This document shows positions 32,557-43,561 of a stretch of 64,000 bases of DNA, piece after piece. This stretch comes from Ephemerocybe angulata (lineage: Eukaryota; Basidiomycota; Agaricomycetes; Agaricales; Psathyrellaceae). The stretch lies in the NCBI GenBank assembly GCA_013368325.1, contig JAACJK010000166.1, forward strand, positions 744,001-808,000, read 5' to 3'. The notes below the pieces were generated by a model that saw nothing but the letters and a program-made list of their open reading frames with translations, searched no databases and was not told the DNA's origin. Every line of letters starts with the position of its first letter. Position 1 is the first letter of the stretch. Made by a program: the position numbers and the translations under genes.

Positions 32557-34518
32557 ATGCTCTCTCGCGCCTCGCAGTGTCGTCGTCAAGGCCTGTCAGA
32601 ACTTTACTCAGGGTGGTTCATTCCGAGAATCTCAACCCCATCCTCTCCTCTTCAGCCAGTCAACTTGCCATGGCGGACGACCCAATGCCGGAGGCTCATC
32701 CATCTCGAATCACCGAAATCGCACTCTCATAACGACTTTGCACCTCTACACCGCTCCCCCGCTTTATATGCGGCTCCGACGGTGCCTTCACACACCACAG
32801 ACTGGGAACGTGCTATCCAAGAGGCACTAAACGGGCGAGGTAGAAGTTTGCTCGCAATCCTCTCTTCTGCTCTCCAGCGGCAAGAATACCCAGAAGTCAT
32901 CAAGCTCTACGACCGTTATGCAACCGAGATACAAGAACTAGCGAAGCCAACATTGCCAGACGAGCAAGAGAAAAGCCGAGAAGCGGAGACAGACGCACAC
33001 CTTTCTCGTGCATTATTATGTGCCATCACAGCTCATGCAGCGACCGATTCGTTCCCTAGCTTACTAGACACATACATCAAGACCGGAACACCTCGCATAC
33101 CCCAGGAAATACGGATGGAGCAGGTGGAATCCCTCGGAACCTCGACAACCCTTGCCGACAAGGTGTCGAACTACGTTTACGACTTAACGTCCGCCCACTT
33201 CGTGTTGAATCCAACGGAGCTTTCGCGTTATGTTGTATCCTTAACGAAGACCACGAAGTCGCGGTCTCTGGGAAGATTATACGAGAACATCTTCGATGGT
33301 ATTACTCGTCCCAATCCCTTCATCGCAGCATGCGATTCTCACCCGTCTTCCCTACCTGTCACCATGACGGACTCGACATGGGCAGCGTTCGTCTCAGCAT
33401 TCGTCCGAATCGACAGGCCAGACTTAGCTCACCGCATTATCGAAGACCTCAAAACCCTCAAAGTCCGCCGAGGTACAGCGACATGGACCGCCCACCTTTC
33501 ATCATACTACCGAGACAACCAGGTCGACTCTGCTCTCCACGCTTGGGCCGAGATGGAGGCCGAAGGCGTTTCAACCGACCCTGTGCTTTACCAAACCCTG
33601 GTCGCTTTGCTATTCAAAGCTAAAGATCCCCGTCGAGCTTTGCAAATGTTTTCCAAATTCCAGGAGAGGGAGAAGGAATTCGACGCTGTTCAAGTCCTGT
33701 CGCTCTATAATGCTGTGGTCAACGGTCTGTTGCGGAATTCGCTCGTCCCACAAGCAGAACAGTTTGTCCTTATGATGGAGTCGCGAGGGCATACACCCGA
33801 CGTGGTTACCTACAACACTTTCCTCAACCACTTTGGTCGGCGACAAGACTTCAAAAACCTCTTGAAGACTATCAACAGGATGGAAGAAGTTCGGGTCCAG
33901 GGTGACGTCTACTCGTTCTCCACGATCCTTACTGCGCTCTTGAAGGCGGGGAGGAGTGACGCAGTCGACGTCGTCCTGCAATGCATGAAGGAGCAAGGTG
34001 TCCAAGCAAACGTGGCTGTCTACTCGGCCTTGATCGACAACCAGTTGCACAAAGGGGAGGAGGTCCACTGGCGTGCAGCCATGGCACTCCTTGCTACCAT
34101 GGAGTCGAACGACAAGCTTTCGCCGAACAACATCACTTATACAACAGTCCTCACTCACCTCCATCGGCGGAATCGCCTTCCTGACTCTTTGCGGGAATCG
34201 TATCGACGCGACATCATGCAGCGGATGCGCACAAGGGGCATCTACCTGTCACTTCCGGACTACCACATCTTGATGATGGCTTGTTTCCAGGACCCAAAAC
34301 GATGGAATACAGACCATGCTCTGAAGTACTACCGCGATATCAAGTGGAGGGGTATTCCATATAACAGCTCAACATTCTATGTTATGTTATCAGGCCTTTG
34401 CGCTGCGGAAGAGTGGAATCTTGCCCGGGGAGTTGTGGAGGATTTGAGGGGGCTGGATGGTAATATTAGTCGAAGTCTCGCCAATTTGGTGGATAAAGTA
34501 ATGGAACGTACCCAATAG
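32557..34518 (+). CDS. mitochondrial-type PPR protein
   Basis: A single-exon gene of 653 aa, unusual here. The first 40 residues are basic with Ser and Arg (MLSRASQCRRQGLSELYSGW), as in mitochondrial leaders. From about residue 250 there are repeated 35-residue pentatricopeptide helices: WAAFVSAFVRIDRPDLAHRI, TATWTAHLSSYYRDNQVDSA, LYQTLVALLFKAKDPRRALQ, VVTYNTFLNHFGRRQDFKNL, VYSFSTILTALLKAGRSDAV, NITYTTVLTHLHRRNRLPDS. PPR proteins bind organellar RNA base by base; the RNA target cannot be told from sequence. It is divergent from PPIL2 by 124 bp and is followed closely by the Mim2-like gene on the other strand. Confidence 0.88.
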   Translation: MLSRASQCRRQGLSELYSGWFIPRISTPSSPLQPVNLPWRTTQCRRLIHLESPKSHSHNDFAPLHRSPALYAAPTVPSHTTDWERAIQEALNGRGRSLLAILSSALQRQEYPEVIKLYDRYATEIQELAKPTLPDEQEKSREAETDAHLSRALLCAITAHAATDSFPSLLDTYIKTGTPRIPQEIRMEQVESLGTSTTLADKVSNYVYDLTSAHFVLNPTELSRYVVSLTKTTKSRSLGRLYENIFDGITRPNPFIAACDSHPSSLPVTMTDSTWAAFVSAFVRIDRPDLAHRIIEDLKTLKVRRGTATWTAHLSSYYRDNQVDSALHAWAEMEAEGVSTDPVLYQTLVALLFKAKDPRRALQMFSKFQEREKEFDAVQVLSLYNAVVNGLLRNSLVPQAEQFVLMMESRGHTPDVVTYNTFLNHFGRRQDFKNLLKTINRMEEVRVQGDVYSFSTILTALLKAGRSDAVDVVLQCMKEQGVQANVAVYSALIDNQLHKGEEVHWRAAMALLATMESNDKLSPNNITYTTVLTHLHRRNRLPDSLRESYRRDIMQRMRTRGIYLSLPDYHILMMACFQDPKRWNTDHALKYYRDIKWRGIPYNSSTFYVMLSGLCAAEEWNLARGVVEDLRGLDGNISRSLANLVDKVMERTQ

Positions 34519-34554
34519 AATAGAAGCATAGGCTTCCTGCTGCGCGCTTAAGTG

Positions 34555-34866
34555 TCACCGACGAGACTGTGTGCTTTCCCCCAGGAAGAAAGCGGTTCCG
34601 AACCCAAGACGAACGTATCTTGCGTACACTTGACTGCCATTCAGCAACTTTCTTTCCAAAAGGACTGAACTAGACAAACAGGTATGGCTCCAACGCCGAC
34701 CCAACCACTTGCCGAGGAATGGCAGCAATACAATCCCAACCAACTGCTGGAGCTGTTCAATGCTCTCCTCCCATTCCTGCTGCGCTAGCATGTAGTCTTC
34801 TTCATCAAAGGAGGAGGTCGTCGAACGCGAGTCGTCGCTGAGCGACGAAATGTCAGATGGTGGCAT
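34555..34866 (-). CDS. Mim2-like small membrane protein
   Basis: A small protein of about 100 aa (start MPPSDISSL at 34866; an in-frame ATG at 34893 adds nine residues). An acidic Ser-rich N-terminus (SSFDEEDYMLAQQEWEESI) precedes the conserved-looking LQQLVGIVLLPFLGKWLGRR, a single membrane helix with a basic end, then YARYVRLGFGTAFFLGES. This arrangement matches the fungal Mim2 family, which with Mim1 inserts helical proteins into the mitochondrial outer membrane. Between RRWSHT and YARYV lies a possible 50-nt intron (GTTTGT...GTCAAG), which would give WSHTLYARY. Without splicing the frame is also open. The family call is from memory of the motif. Confidence 0.62.
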   Translation of the reverse strand: MPPSDISSLSDDSRSTTSSFDEEDYMLAQQEWEESIEQLQQLVGIVLLPFLGKWLGRRWSHTCLSSSVLLERKLLNGSQVYARYVRLGFGTAFFLGESTQSRR

Positions 34867-35064
34867 CGGTTGAAGCAGCACCCTCAGCTTCATTCGTCGA
34901 GCTGTCGTGCTAGCTCGGCAAAGTCCTGCCGGCCGCGGCCCGTTGCTGACTTAATATGACGAACTGCCCCAAATTGAGCTTTCCCCGCCGCCACCGAAAT
35001 CAGACTGAGATTGTTTCTCCTCCTGAACTCTGAAGTCCTTTAGCTTTCAAGACTTGGGAAGGCC

Positions 35065-37807
35065 ATGAGAAGTGATAATACGAGCCCTGAACATGTTGAA
35101 GAACCTTCCCGGCCTCGGCGGGGACCCCATCGCCTGGTTGGGCGGTCTTTACTCTATGCTATTTCGGTCTTCATCAGCATCGGAGTCTTCTTGGTCAGTG
35201 AACACTACCATATCTCCCCAAAGAGCTTCGCTAACTCGAATCTGTAGTTTGGATATGACCAAGGGTAGAATGTGTATTTGCACCGTCAATTCTCTTTTAG
35301 CTGATCTCCTCTCAAGAGTAATGAGCGGTATCATTACCGGCCCATACTTTCGACAGTACTTCAATTATCCCGGTCCTATCGAGGTGGGAACAATGGTCGC
35401 AGTGCTAGAAATTGGGGCATTTGGTAAATGCATCCGTCCCATAGATATACCTCTGCTAAATTGGCTTACCGTATGGGCTTTCTCATTGACAGTCACATCA
35501 CTTGCTTCTGGTAGGATCGGTGATATCATTGGCCGCAGGGGTACACTATTCGTTGGTGCCGTGGTCTTCACCATAGGGGGTCTTATTCAGGCGTTCACTT
35601 TTGGGTTCTGGAGCATGGTGCTTGGGAGAGTTATAAGCGGGTTTGGTGTGGGCCTATTGTCGCAAGTAAAGTTTCCTTTCTGACATGCCCCTCGCCTGAT
35701 TCCCTGGATATAGGACCATCGTCCCAATCTACCAGAGTGAGATCTCTCCTCCCAATCATGTAAGTGGCTTTTATACAATCCTGTATCAACGAAACTTACT
35801 CCCGGAAGAGAGGTGCATTGGCATGTATGGAGTTCACCTTTAACATCGTCGGGTATTCGTCCTCGGTAGTGAGTTCGCTTGACTTGCTCCAATCCTTCAT
35901 CCGGTTAAGCCATTCGTATTAGTGGTTGGATTATTTCTGCTCTTTCCTTAAAGGGCACCCCTCTTGGCGGATACCCCTCTTTGTTCAGAGTCTTATCGGC
36001 TTTATTCTCGTCGTTGGGTGTTTTGCCATTCCGGAGAGTCCTCGGTGGGTGGAATTGCCGCTTCATTGTGTCCTAAATGTTTATAGCAGCATTACCGACT
36101 CAAGGTGGCTCATCGACGTTGGGCGAGATGCTGAGGGCCTAAAGGTCATAGCCGACCTACATGGTGATGGAAACGCTGCAGATCCACTAGTAAGAATGGA
36201 GTACGACGAAATTATGGAGAAAGTGAGGGAAGAGGTAACTACACCGCATCACGCGCGACAGTGAAGACTGGCTGATGTATTTGTGTGCAGCAGGATTCTG
36301 GGGTTGAAAGGACTTATTCTACAATGTGGCGCCAGTACAAGCGGCGGGTTCTGTTGGCCATGTCCTCTCAGGCCTTTGCACAGCTGGTAAGCTTACATCA
36401 ACGCTGTGATGTAATACACCCCACTGACCGAATGCTACTACTAGAATGGAATCAACGGCAAGTTCAGAGCACCTTCTGTTCCTTCTCCATCGTCTAATTA
36501 CTGTAAACCTTTCCAGTTATTTCTTACTATGCCCGTATGTGAGGTTATTCTCCCTCACTCCGTCGAGCTAGCTAACGAGTAACGTTCTAGCCCGAGTATT
36601 TGAAGGTGACATTAAGTTTCTTCTCCGTGCACAGCGGTACTTTGGCTAACGCTTGAGGTAACATTCTGGTCCGATAGAAGCAGGATGGATTGGGCGAGAT
36701 GCGATTCTAATGACTGGAATAAATTCAGTTATCTATGTGCTGAGCTCGTTACCTCCGTAGGTTCTATGCTTCTAGTATGCAGATGCTCGATATTGATGGA
36801 TTTTGTCCTGCAGGTGGGTGCTAGTGGATCGATGGGGTCGTCGGGCTATCTTGATGTCAGGAGCTGTGGTGGTATGTGGTACACTCTTGAGACTTTGCAA
36901 TCCTGCTGACACGTGTGCTACCAGATGGCAATGGCATTGATTTCGACGGGACTTTGGATGCGGGTAGATGTTCCCGCAACCCCAAACGCCGTGGTCATCT
37001 GTGTGATCATATTCAACGCAGCCTTTGGATATAGGTGCGCACCTTCACGCAGCAACAACGCACTTTAACTGACGGGCATTAGCTGGGGGCCTATTCCGTG
37101 GCTATACCCACCTGAGGTAAAGGAGCCGAATTGAGTCGCACTTCTACTTCTCACAACGTCCGATGTCATACAGATTATGCCTCTTTCCGTTCGAGCAAAG
37201 GGTGTATCGCTGTCTACAGCGACCAACTGGGCATTCAATTGGCTCATAGGACAAATGACCCCCTATCTGCAAGAAACCATTCAATGGAGATTGTATCCGA
37301 TGCATGCATTCTTTTGCGTTTCTAGCTTTGTTCTAGGTGAGAATAGTGTCCTCTATCACCATCAGAGAAGTGCTGACGTCGGTACCAATATAACCAGTAT
37401 ACTTCTGTACGAAAATCTGTTTACTTCCCTGGAGCCGGAGTTGACACTGATGATTTTGCTCTTCAGTGTATCCAGAGACGAAAGGTGTGCCGCTGGAGGA
37501 AATGGATGAGGTCTTTGGAGAAGGTTCGTCTGTATTATTCTTTTCAATGGCAGTAGATAATCAGACTATCCATACAGAAGAACTTCAAGAGAGACTTGAA
37601 AATGAGTCCGAGGCCGCATCCCCTGTGGTAGACGAATTCGGGAACTTCTTAGCAGATGATGCCACTGGTCATCGGGGTGGATCTTCTGACCGGCTGCGAG
37701 GAGATGATCACACAAGTGGAGGAGGGTGGCTGGCTCAGCTCCTATACCGACTGCACTATACCGGTGCAAGAAGCTACGAACCTGTTCCTCGGGAGGGTGC
37801 TCAGTAG
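35065..37807 (+). CDS. MFS sugar transporter
   Basis: About 560 aa across some 18 short introns, one of the most intron-dense genes here. Signatures of the sugar-porter family: FGYDQGVMSGIITGPYF at helix 1 (made by two splices at 35195-35248 and 35266-35321), GRIGDIIGRRGTLFVGA, GRVISGFGVGLLS, PIYQSEISPPNHRGALA, PESPRWLIDVGRD, INSVIYVLSSLPPWVLVDRW with GRRAILMSGAVV, YSWGPIPWLYPPEIMPLSVR, and PETKGVPLEEMDEVFGE. The C-tail is long and acidic. It should carry a hexose or related sugar with protons at the plasma membrane; the exact sugar is not readable. The next gene, Mrh4, begins 85 bp after its stop on the same strand. Confidence 0.9.
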
Positions 37808-37892
37808 TAGTCCATGCCCATGACGTCATGGAACGCGCTTATTAGACGCGTCTGGCCAAGTTCAATTTGGCAAAACGCGACCCACGTGATCA

Positions 37893-39821
37893 ATGCAATC
37901 TTTCTTCTCAACTCTCACCCAGGTTTCTCGGCGAAATGTCTGTCGCAGACAATGGGTCTCCCTCAGTCACACTCGATTCTTGAGCGACGCTTCAGAGGCG
38001 CACTATGGTGCAACTAGCGCTGGTGACGCCTCAAAACGACTTGCCAGGGACCCAAACCCCACTGCCAGCGCAGGCCGACCAGCTAGCCCAAGGGTTGACT
38101 TTGAAAACTTGGGCCTCCACCCACCTATAGTTGCATCTCTGAGGGCGGCGTTCCCAGATGTGAAATACCCAACGGATGTGCAGTCCGAATTCATTCCCGC
38201 AATCCTGGGCGGAAAGGATGTTTTATTGAAAGATGCGACAGGATCCGGAAAGTAAGTCGCGGGCGTTCCTATCAAGGTCCTTACTCAGCCGTCACAGGTC
38301 CTTCGGGCTTGTTTTAGCGCTCCTGAATAAACCTCGTCTGGTCTCCCGGGATGCGCACAAGAACAATGAAACACAGAGACATATCACGTCGCTTGTGCTG
38401 GTCCCCCATCGGGAACTGGCCTTCCAGCTTCTACATTGGATCGAGCGCATGGTCAACGCCGGCGAACAAGCACCGCCCCTTTCGATGATTGCACAAGTAC
38501 TTGTGCGGGACGACAAGATGCACCTAGGCCAGGGACTGGAAACGCTCAGAGCAGAAACCCCCCATGTGTTGATTGGAACGCCTCAAGCCATCCTCGATGT
38601 ATACCAGCACGAGCCCGAACTACTACAGCTCAGGTCCTTGTCGAGCGTAGTCGTGGATGAAGTCGATTATCTCATTGAGACCGTCTCGCGAAAAGACCCC
38701 AACAAGAGCTTCAAACGGGCGACGGAGAAGGCGAAGAGGAAGCTTCTGACTCACCCTGGACCCACGAGGCAACTTTTGGATGTGATCTACGACAGTCGGA
38801 AAGAGGTCAACGAGAAGCGGATTGATGAACCAGGGATGGAAATTGCGAAGAGGAGAAGCGGACTTTCGAGCGCCAACAGCATGCCACCTTCGCCTCAATT
38901 GGTGCTTTCCAGCGCTACCTTGCGGACTCATTTGAAGAACTTCGTCTATGACGAAAGTGGCTGGTTGGACAAGGACAACGTCGCCAAAGTCTCGGGTAGG
39001 GCTACTAAGGCGGTGGAAGGGGAAAGAGTACGCGGTCCTGAGAAAGAAGCCGTAAACGCGTCAATCCAACATTCGGTGCTCTTGGTGTCGGATGAACGTG
39101 TACGAAACATCCCCGGGGCTGTTACTGTTGAATCACTTCCATCAGTACCTCCAGGTGGAGAAGAAGTCACCAGTGACGAGACAGGAGCAGGTGAATCGAC
39201 AAATGAAGTTGATGCGGATCTGATTCAGAGTAAGCCACTCCCTGTTCTATCGAGAGAAGGCATCTGACTGCAACGTTCTTGCCAGAGTACTCGACAACGC
39301 CGTCGGTCTTCACGCCGTGCATGATGGAAACGGTCGCAGCAGCGTTTGCGATGGACGTACCGTCGATCGCCCTACTGGTTCTGCCGTCGTCAACCCCTGT
39401 GAAGCGAGCGGTCTGGGAACTCCGAGAACTCGGGGTTAACGCACATGGACTTGACCTGCAAGACGGCAAGAAGGGGAGATCGTATCTTGCGAGCGGCGGC
39501 GGGGCTACGAGTGCGAATCCGGTACTGCTGGTGTCAACGCTTGCCACGACGAGGGGGTTAGATCTGCCCGCGCTCAGCCATGTCTTCCTATACGGAATGC
39601 CGGAGGGCCCGCGGGTAAATTCTAGGACTGTCGATGCCTATCTGCACATTGCAGGCAGAGTTGGAAGATTTGGGCGTGGTGGGAAGGTGGTGACGCTGGT
39701 GGAGGACAGAGCTTCTGAAATTGAGTCTGAATCTGAGGAAGCAGAGGGCGCTGGAGCGAAGATGGCTCGGATTCTAAAGACGATCGGAGTCGGGCCAGTG
39801 CAGTTCGCAGCATTTGAGTAG
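37893..39821 (+). CDS. MRH4: mitochondrial DEAD-box-like RNA helicase Mrh4
   Basis: Three exons; introns 38253-38297 and about 39232-39287 are GT-AG. The leader is MQSFFSTLTQVSRRNVCRRQ. Helicase motifs: Q-motif region PTDVQSEFIPAILGGKD, Walker A ATGSGKS (completed by the first splice), Ia PHRELAFQ, Ib GTPQAIL, II VVVDEVDYL (DEVD rather than DEAD), III LSSATLRT, IV-V LLVSTLATTRGLDLP, VI HIAGRVGRFGR. Motif VI lacks the first Arg of HRxGRxxR. A linker of about 100 residues separates the RecA lobes. Yeast Mrh4 is needed for late assembly of the large mitochondrial ribosomal subunit. The family call fits the leader, the DEVD and the lobe spacing. Confidence 0.82.
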
Positions 39822-39981
39822 CTTATGGGACAAATACCTTATTACAATATTTAAGAAGCGTGTGATGGACGTAACAGGCAAAACTCGAATATCCCCGCCA
39901 GGAGTCATTGATCCCTCTCCTGGCTGACCTCCATCTTATGCCTGCGGTCTAGTTGCTCCTTTCTCCCCAACCACACCCACC

Positions 39982-42910
39982 ATGCGTCCCTCACTGCGAT
40001 GGGGTGTCCTGGCCCTCGCCGCACCGTTTCTCGTCGGCGCCCAGGATCCAACGACGACGACGCCGCCCCCATCGCAGGGATCATCGCCTCCGTCGACGGC
40101 CATGGATGGCGTCTCCCTCTCCTTCTCTCTGACGACGTCCAACATGACCATTGCAGTGACCACCACCATCGGAGGCAGGCCGACCCAAGTGACCACCGTC
40201 GTCCCCGCCGTATTTAATGTCACCTCTACCGTTACCCCCTCGTCTACGCCCACCACCCATGGCGCACAGGCCCAAGAGACCGCAGAGCCAACGCCAGAGC
40301 CCATTGTATTGGTATGTTCCCGCGAACACCATCTGGAGAACTTGTCGTGACATCATCGCCAGGCAACGAAAGTGGACCCTGCCTTCGGCGTTCTGGGTGT
40401 CATCCTTATACTTACCGGACTTCCGTCTGCGTTCTGGGGTCACAAAAACAGATGGTGCGTGCGTTCGCCCTTCGCCGGTGAAAGGGCCCGCTAACACATG
40501 GAACAGGACTTCGTTCTTCCTGATTGGATTCTACACTCTTTCGCTCGTATGCTTCGTCCTCATCCTCAAGTTCGGTATATTGCCTGCGATCAACCCCCCT
40601 TCGAAGACCGTGAGAGGCATGTTCGTACTGGCCACTACAATAGCAGGCTTTGCAGGGGGCGCCATCGCCATCTTCTTCTGGAAAGGCGCGCGCTACGGAA
40701 TCGGTGCTTGGGGAGGCTTTGCGCTCGCCCTCTGGATCCAGTGCTTCGCGAATGGCGGTATCATTAAACCGATCGGGTTTCGCTGGATTTTCTATATCGG
40801 TACGTTGCCTTGCCTTTCCGGTGCTCTTTTACATTAAAGATAAACTTTGCAGGCTCCGGTGTCACTGGATTTGCGCTGTGCACAATACCAAAGGCATGCC
40901 CGCTACGCCCCTTTTGTACAAGGGAAAGCTAATGTCCATCTAGATTCATTACCACATCCTCCTCATTTCCACGGCTTTCGTCGGTGCTACTTCATTCATG
41001 TTGGGCGTTGACTGTTTTACGACAGCTGGCCTTAAAGAGGTAAATACTCATCCTTTTGTGCACCCCGCTCATGCTGACTGCCAACCTAGTTTTACATATG
41101 GAACCTCGGCTTTCCGTCTCTCTTCCCGAAGTTTGTCAACAATGGCATTCGATTTCCGGTGTCTCAACAGATGCAGATAGAATTGGGCCTCACCGGCGCC
41201 GTTGCGCTGATGGGTATTGCCGTCCAGCTCCGCATCCTCAAAATTCTGCAAAAGAAGCTGCGCGAAATTCAAGAGGAGGAAAGGAAGCGTGACGAAGAAG
41301 CCGAAACACAGGCTGCAGGCCGGTTCGATGAGATTCAACGGGAGCAAGATGCATGGGAGAAGGAGCACCCGACGCTTCCCAAGCACGGTCGGCATACAAG
41401 CTCGATGTCAAGCACCCCGTTGATGAAGGACCGCGATGGCTCGTCTACACCTACAACGAATGACCGCCTTTCTTCGTATACCCCGGAGGGTCGTGCACGG
41501 GCTTTGTCTGGTCTGTCCGATCTTAGGGTGGCACCAACCTCTGAGGAAGAGCTTCGGAGGGCGTCAAGATACATGCAGAATCCAGGTGCCTTGCCAACCC
41601 TTGATCTTGGCCAAGGAATTCAGGACGACGTTCCCTCTAGCTTTATTGCTCAGGAGAAGGCGAAATCAGCGGCCGAGATCGAGGCGCTGAAGCGGAAGGA
41701 GGAGCTGCTCGCAGAGATCCAGAATATTCGCAAATCTATCGACATCCTCAAATCCGAAACCCCCACACCCAGCGATCCTTCACGGCGACCATCCCTTTCA
41801 TCGAGACGAACATTGAGCGTTGACGCCAACCACGCTCTAGAGCCGTTATCGTCGCACAGCCGGCCCCCTCGTGCTACCGATCCACGAACACGATCGCATT
41901 CCATGGAGTTCTCGGCATTGACTGCGCCTCTTGGGGATCCTATCGTAAGACCTACTAGTGTCCCGCTTCAAGATGCGGATTGGAATTCGTACATCCAGGA
42001 GCGTAAGCTCCTACAGCCGCCTGCAGGCGTCACGGCCCCTATTCCGACGACTGGGTTGGCTTCTTCGAGTGTCAATCGACCGCCACTGGCTCCAGCAGTC
42101 CAGGAAGCTCTGAGTCAGCGGAAGCGACGGGAGAGTGCAGTTTTAATTTCTTCTGGAAGTACTGGAGAGTCTTCCGTGGAGGACGTGCCACTAGCGAGGA
42201 TAGCAGCTAGGCATAGCGCTGGGTACGGTTCGACGCAACAGATGCATGGTCGACAGTCGCCTTCTTACCTTGGCCCGCACCATGTTCACGCCGGGAGTAG
42301 CGGACCTGTGCAAATCCTTCCCCCGCGGCGACCTTCTGGCACCGTCGCTTCGCCTGCCCCACAACCTCCTCCTGCTGCTCGTATCAAGACGTTTGAGGAA
42401 TTGAATGAACGCCATCGGGAAAAGATGCGGGACATTCAGTCGCCCTTGACGAAAGCGGAGAAGGAACACGCGGACTTGGAGGCTGCTCGCCAACGATGGG
42501 AAAAGGCGAAGGCTGCGGAGAAGGAGGCGATGGAGAAGAAACAGGCAGAGCTGATCGCCAATCTGGAGAAGGACAAGAAACGGAGACCGTCTGATGCAGA
42601 CGGGGCTAAGCAGCGTAGTCCAAGCGAAGATGTGCGGCGGAAACATTCGCGGTCGGTCAGTGGGGATCGGCTCGGGGCGATTGGCAGCCATGCAGAATCT
42701 TCGTCTCGCCGATTGTCTACGCTGAAGGTGGAAGACTGGCAGCGTTACCAACAGGAAGCTGACCCGAATGTGAGGCCAACGTCGGCGTCCCCTACCGGCG
42801 GGATGAGGCGGGACTCGCGAAGTACACCCATGCATTTGCGAGAGTCGTCGATACCAGGCGTACCGTTCCCTGCAGACATGCGAAGGAAGAGCAGGGACTA
42901 TCTGAACTAG
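39982..42910 (+). CDS. TMEM198/DUF4203-type membrane protein with cytosolic coiled-coil tail
   Basis: About 880 aa in six exons. A signal peptide (MRPSLRWGVLALAAPFLVGA) is followed by a Thr/Pro/Ser-rich lumenal segment with N-glycosylation motifs (NMT, NVT), then about seven membrane helices, for example FGVLGVILILTGLPSAFWGH, FFLIGFYTLSLVCFVLILKF, GMFVLATTIAGFAGGAIAIF, WIFYIGSGVTGFALCTIP, LLISTAFVGATSFMLGVD. This helical block is the DUF4203 (TM7SF3/TMEM198) domain. After the last helix (LTGAVALMGIAVQLRIL) comes a cytosolic tail of about 570 aa with a Lys/Glu coiled coil (KKLREIQEEERKRDEEAE), Ser/Pro-rich disorder, and a second coiled coil near residues 740-790. Function in fungi is unknown. 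The tail exon (from about 41158) contributes two thirds of the protein. Confidence 0.8.
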
Positions 42911-43561
42911 GCTTGGTTCGATTCTTTTATTATCTCGCTGTCATTTGCTTTCGAACTCTCAACACAAAGGACTCTATGATACACACACCCCATTCATATC
43001 TTTTATCTTGGACATTGACATTTTAAGGGTAACACATCGATATCGTCAGCAGCACATTTATATCCAGTATATCTTAGAATATCTTCATATTCGCCCTTCT
43101 TTTTGCGACTCCTTTCACGACCTGTTATGCCCCCCACCCATTTTGTTACGCAGTCGGACATTGTCTTTTTTGGTTTCTCGATTTGTCCTGTTTATAGCCG
43201 CCTCTCATGACCGCAGTGGGTATCACCGGTCACCTACCGGGAGGTTGGATGCAATACAATTCTGGTCCAATCCGAGGCCCTTGATAGGTCGGGCTGGACC
43301 CTTGAAGACACTGTGGACATTGACATCATTGAGGAAGGAGTCGGAACGCGAAGAACGAGCAGTAGTATGGAATGGAAAGGTCGAGATGTGGATGAATGGA
43401 GGGGGCAATGTTCGATGAAATTTGAAAGCCGTGGAGGGTGGGATATAAAGTAAGGAGGGGTGGGAGTGTTGGGTCCCTTGTCAGTCCACAGGTTAATTGG
43501 TCTCGTACGTCTTCCTCCTCTTGCTCAAACCCTTACTCACACACTCTGCAGACGAGGAACG
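42911..43561. other. intergenic, AT-rich 3' flank and promoter
   Basis: 651 bp. The first 250 bp are T-rich 3' flank of the membrane-protein gene; a GGTTCGATTC at 42916 resembles a Pol III B box by chance. A TATAAA at 43444-43449 fits the next gene. I see no coding region. Confidence 0.65.
43444..43449 (+). promoter_or_regulatory. TATA box upstream of the small unknown gene
   Basis: TATAAA, about 115 bp before the ATG at 43562. Confidence 0.45.

Noticed and set aside
20755..37807. a transporter/enzyme metabolite gene cluster
   Set aside because: Three MFS genes, a hydrolase and a GGT are scattered among housekeeping genes, and no synthase, P450 or regulator of a secondary pathway is present.
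42191..42835. 214-codon minus-strand frame
   Set aside because: Antisense of the coiled-coil tail of the DUF4203 protein, where codon bias keeps the other strand open.
42914..42930. B-box-like GGTTCGATTC
   Set aside because: No A box or cloverleaf upstream, where the coding sequence of the previous gene lies.
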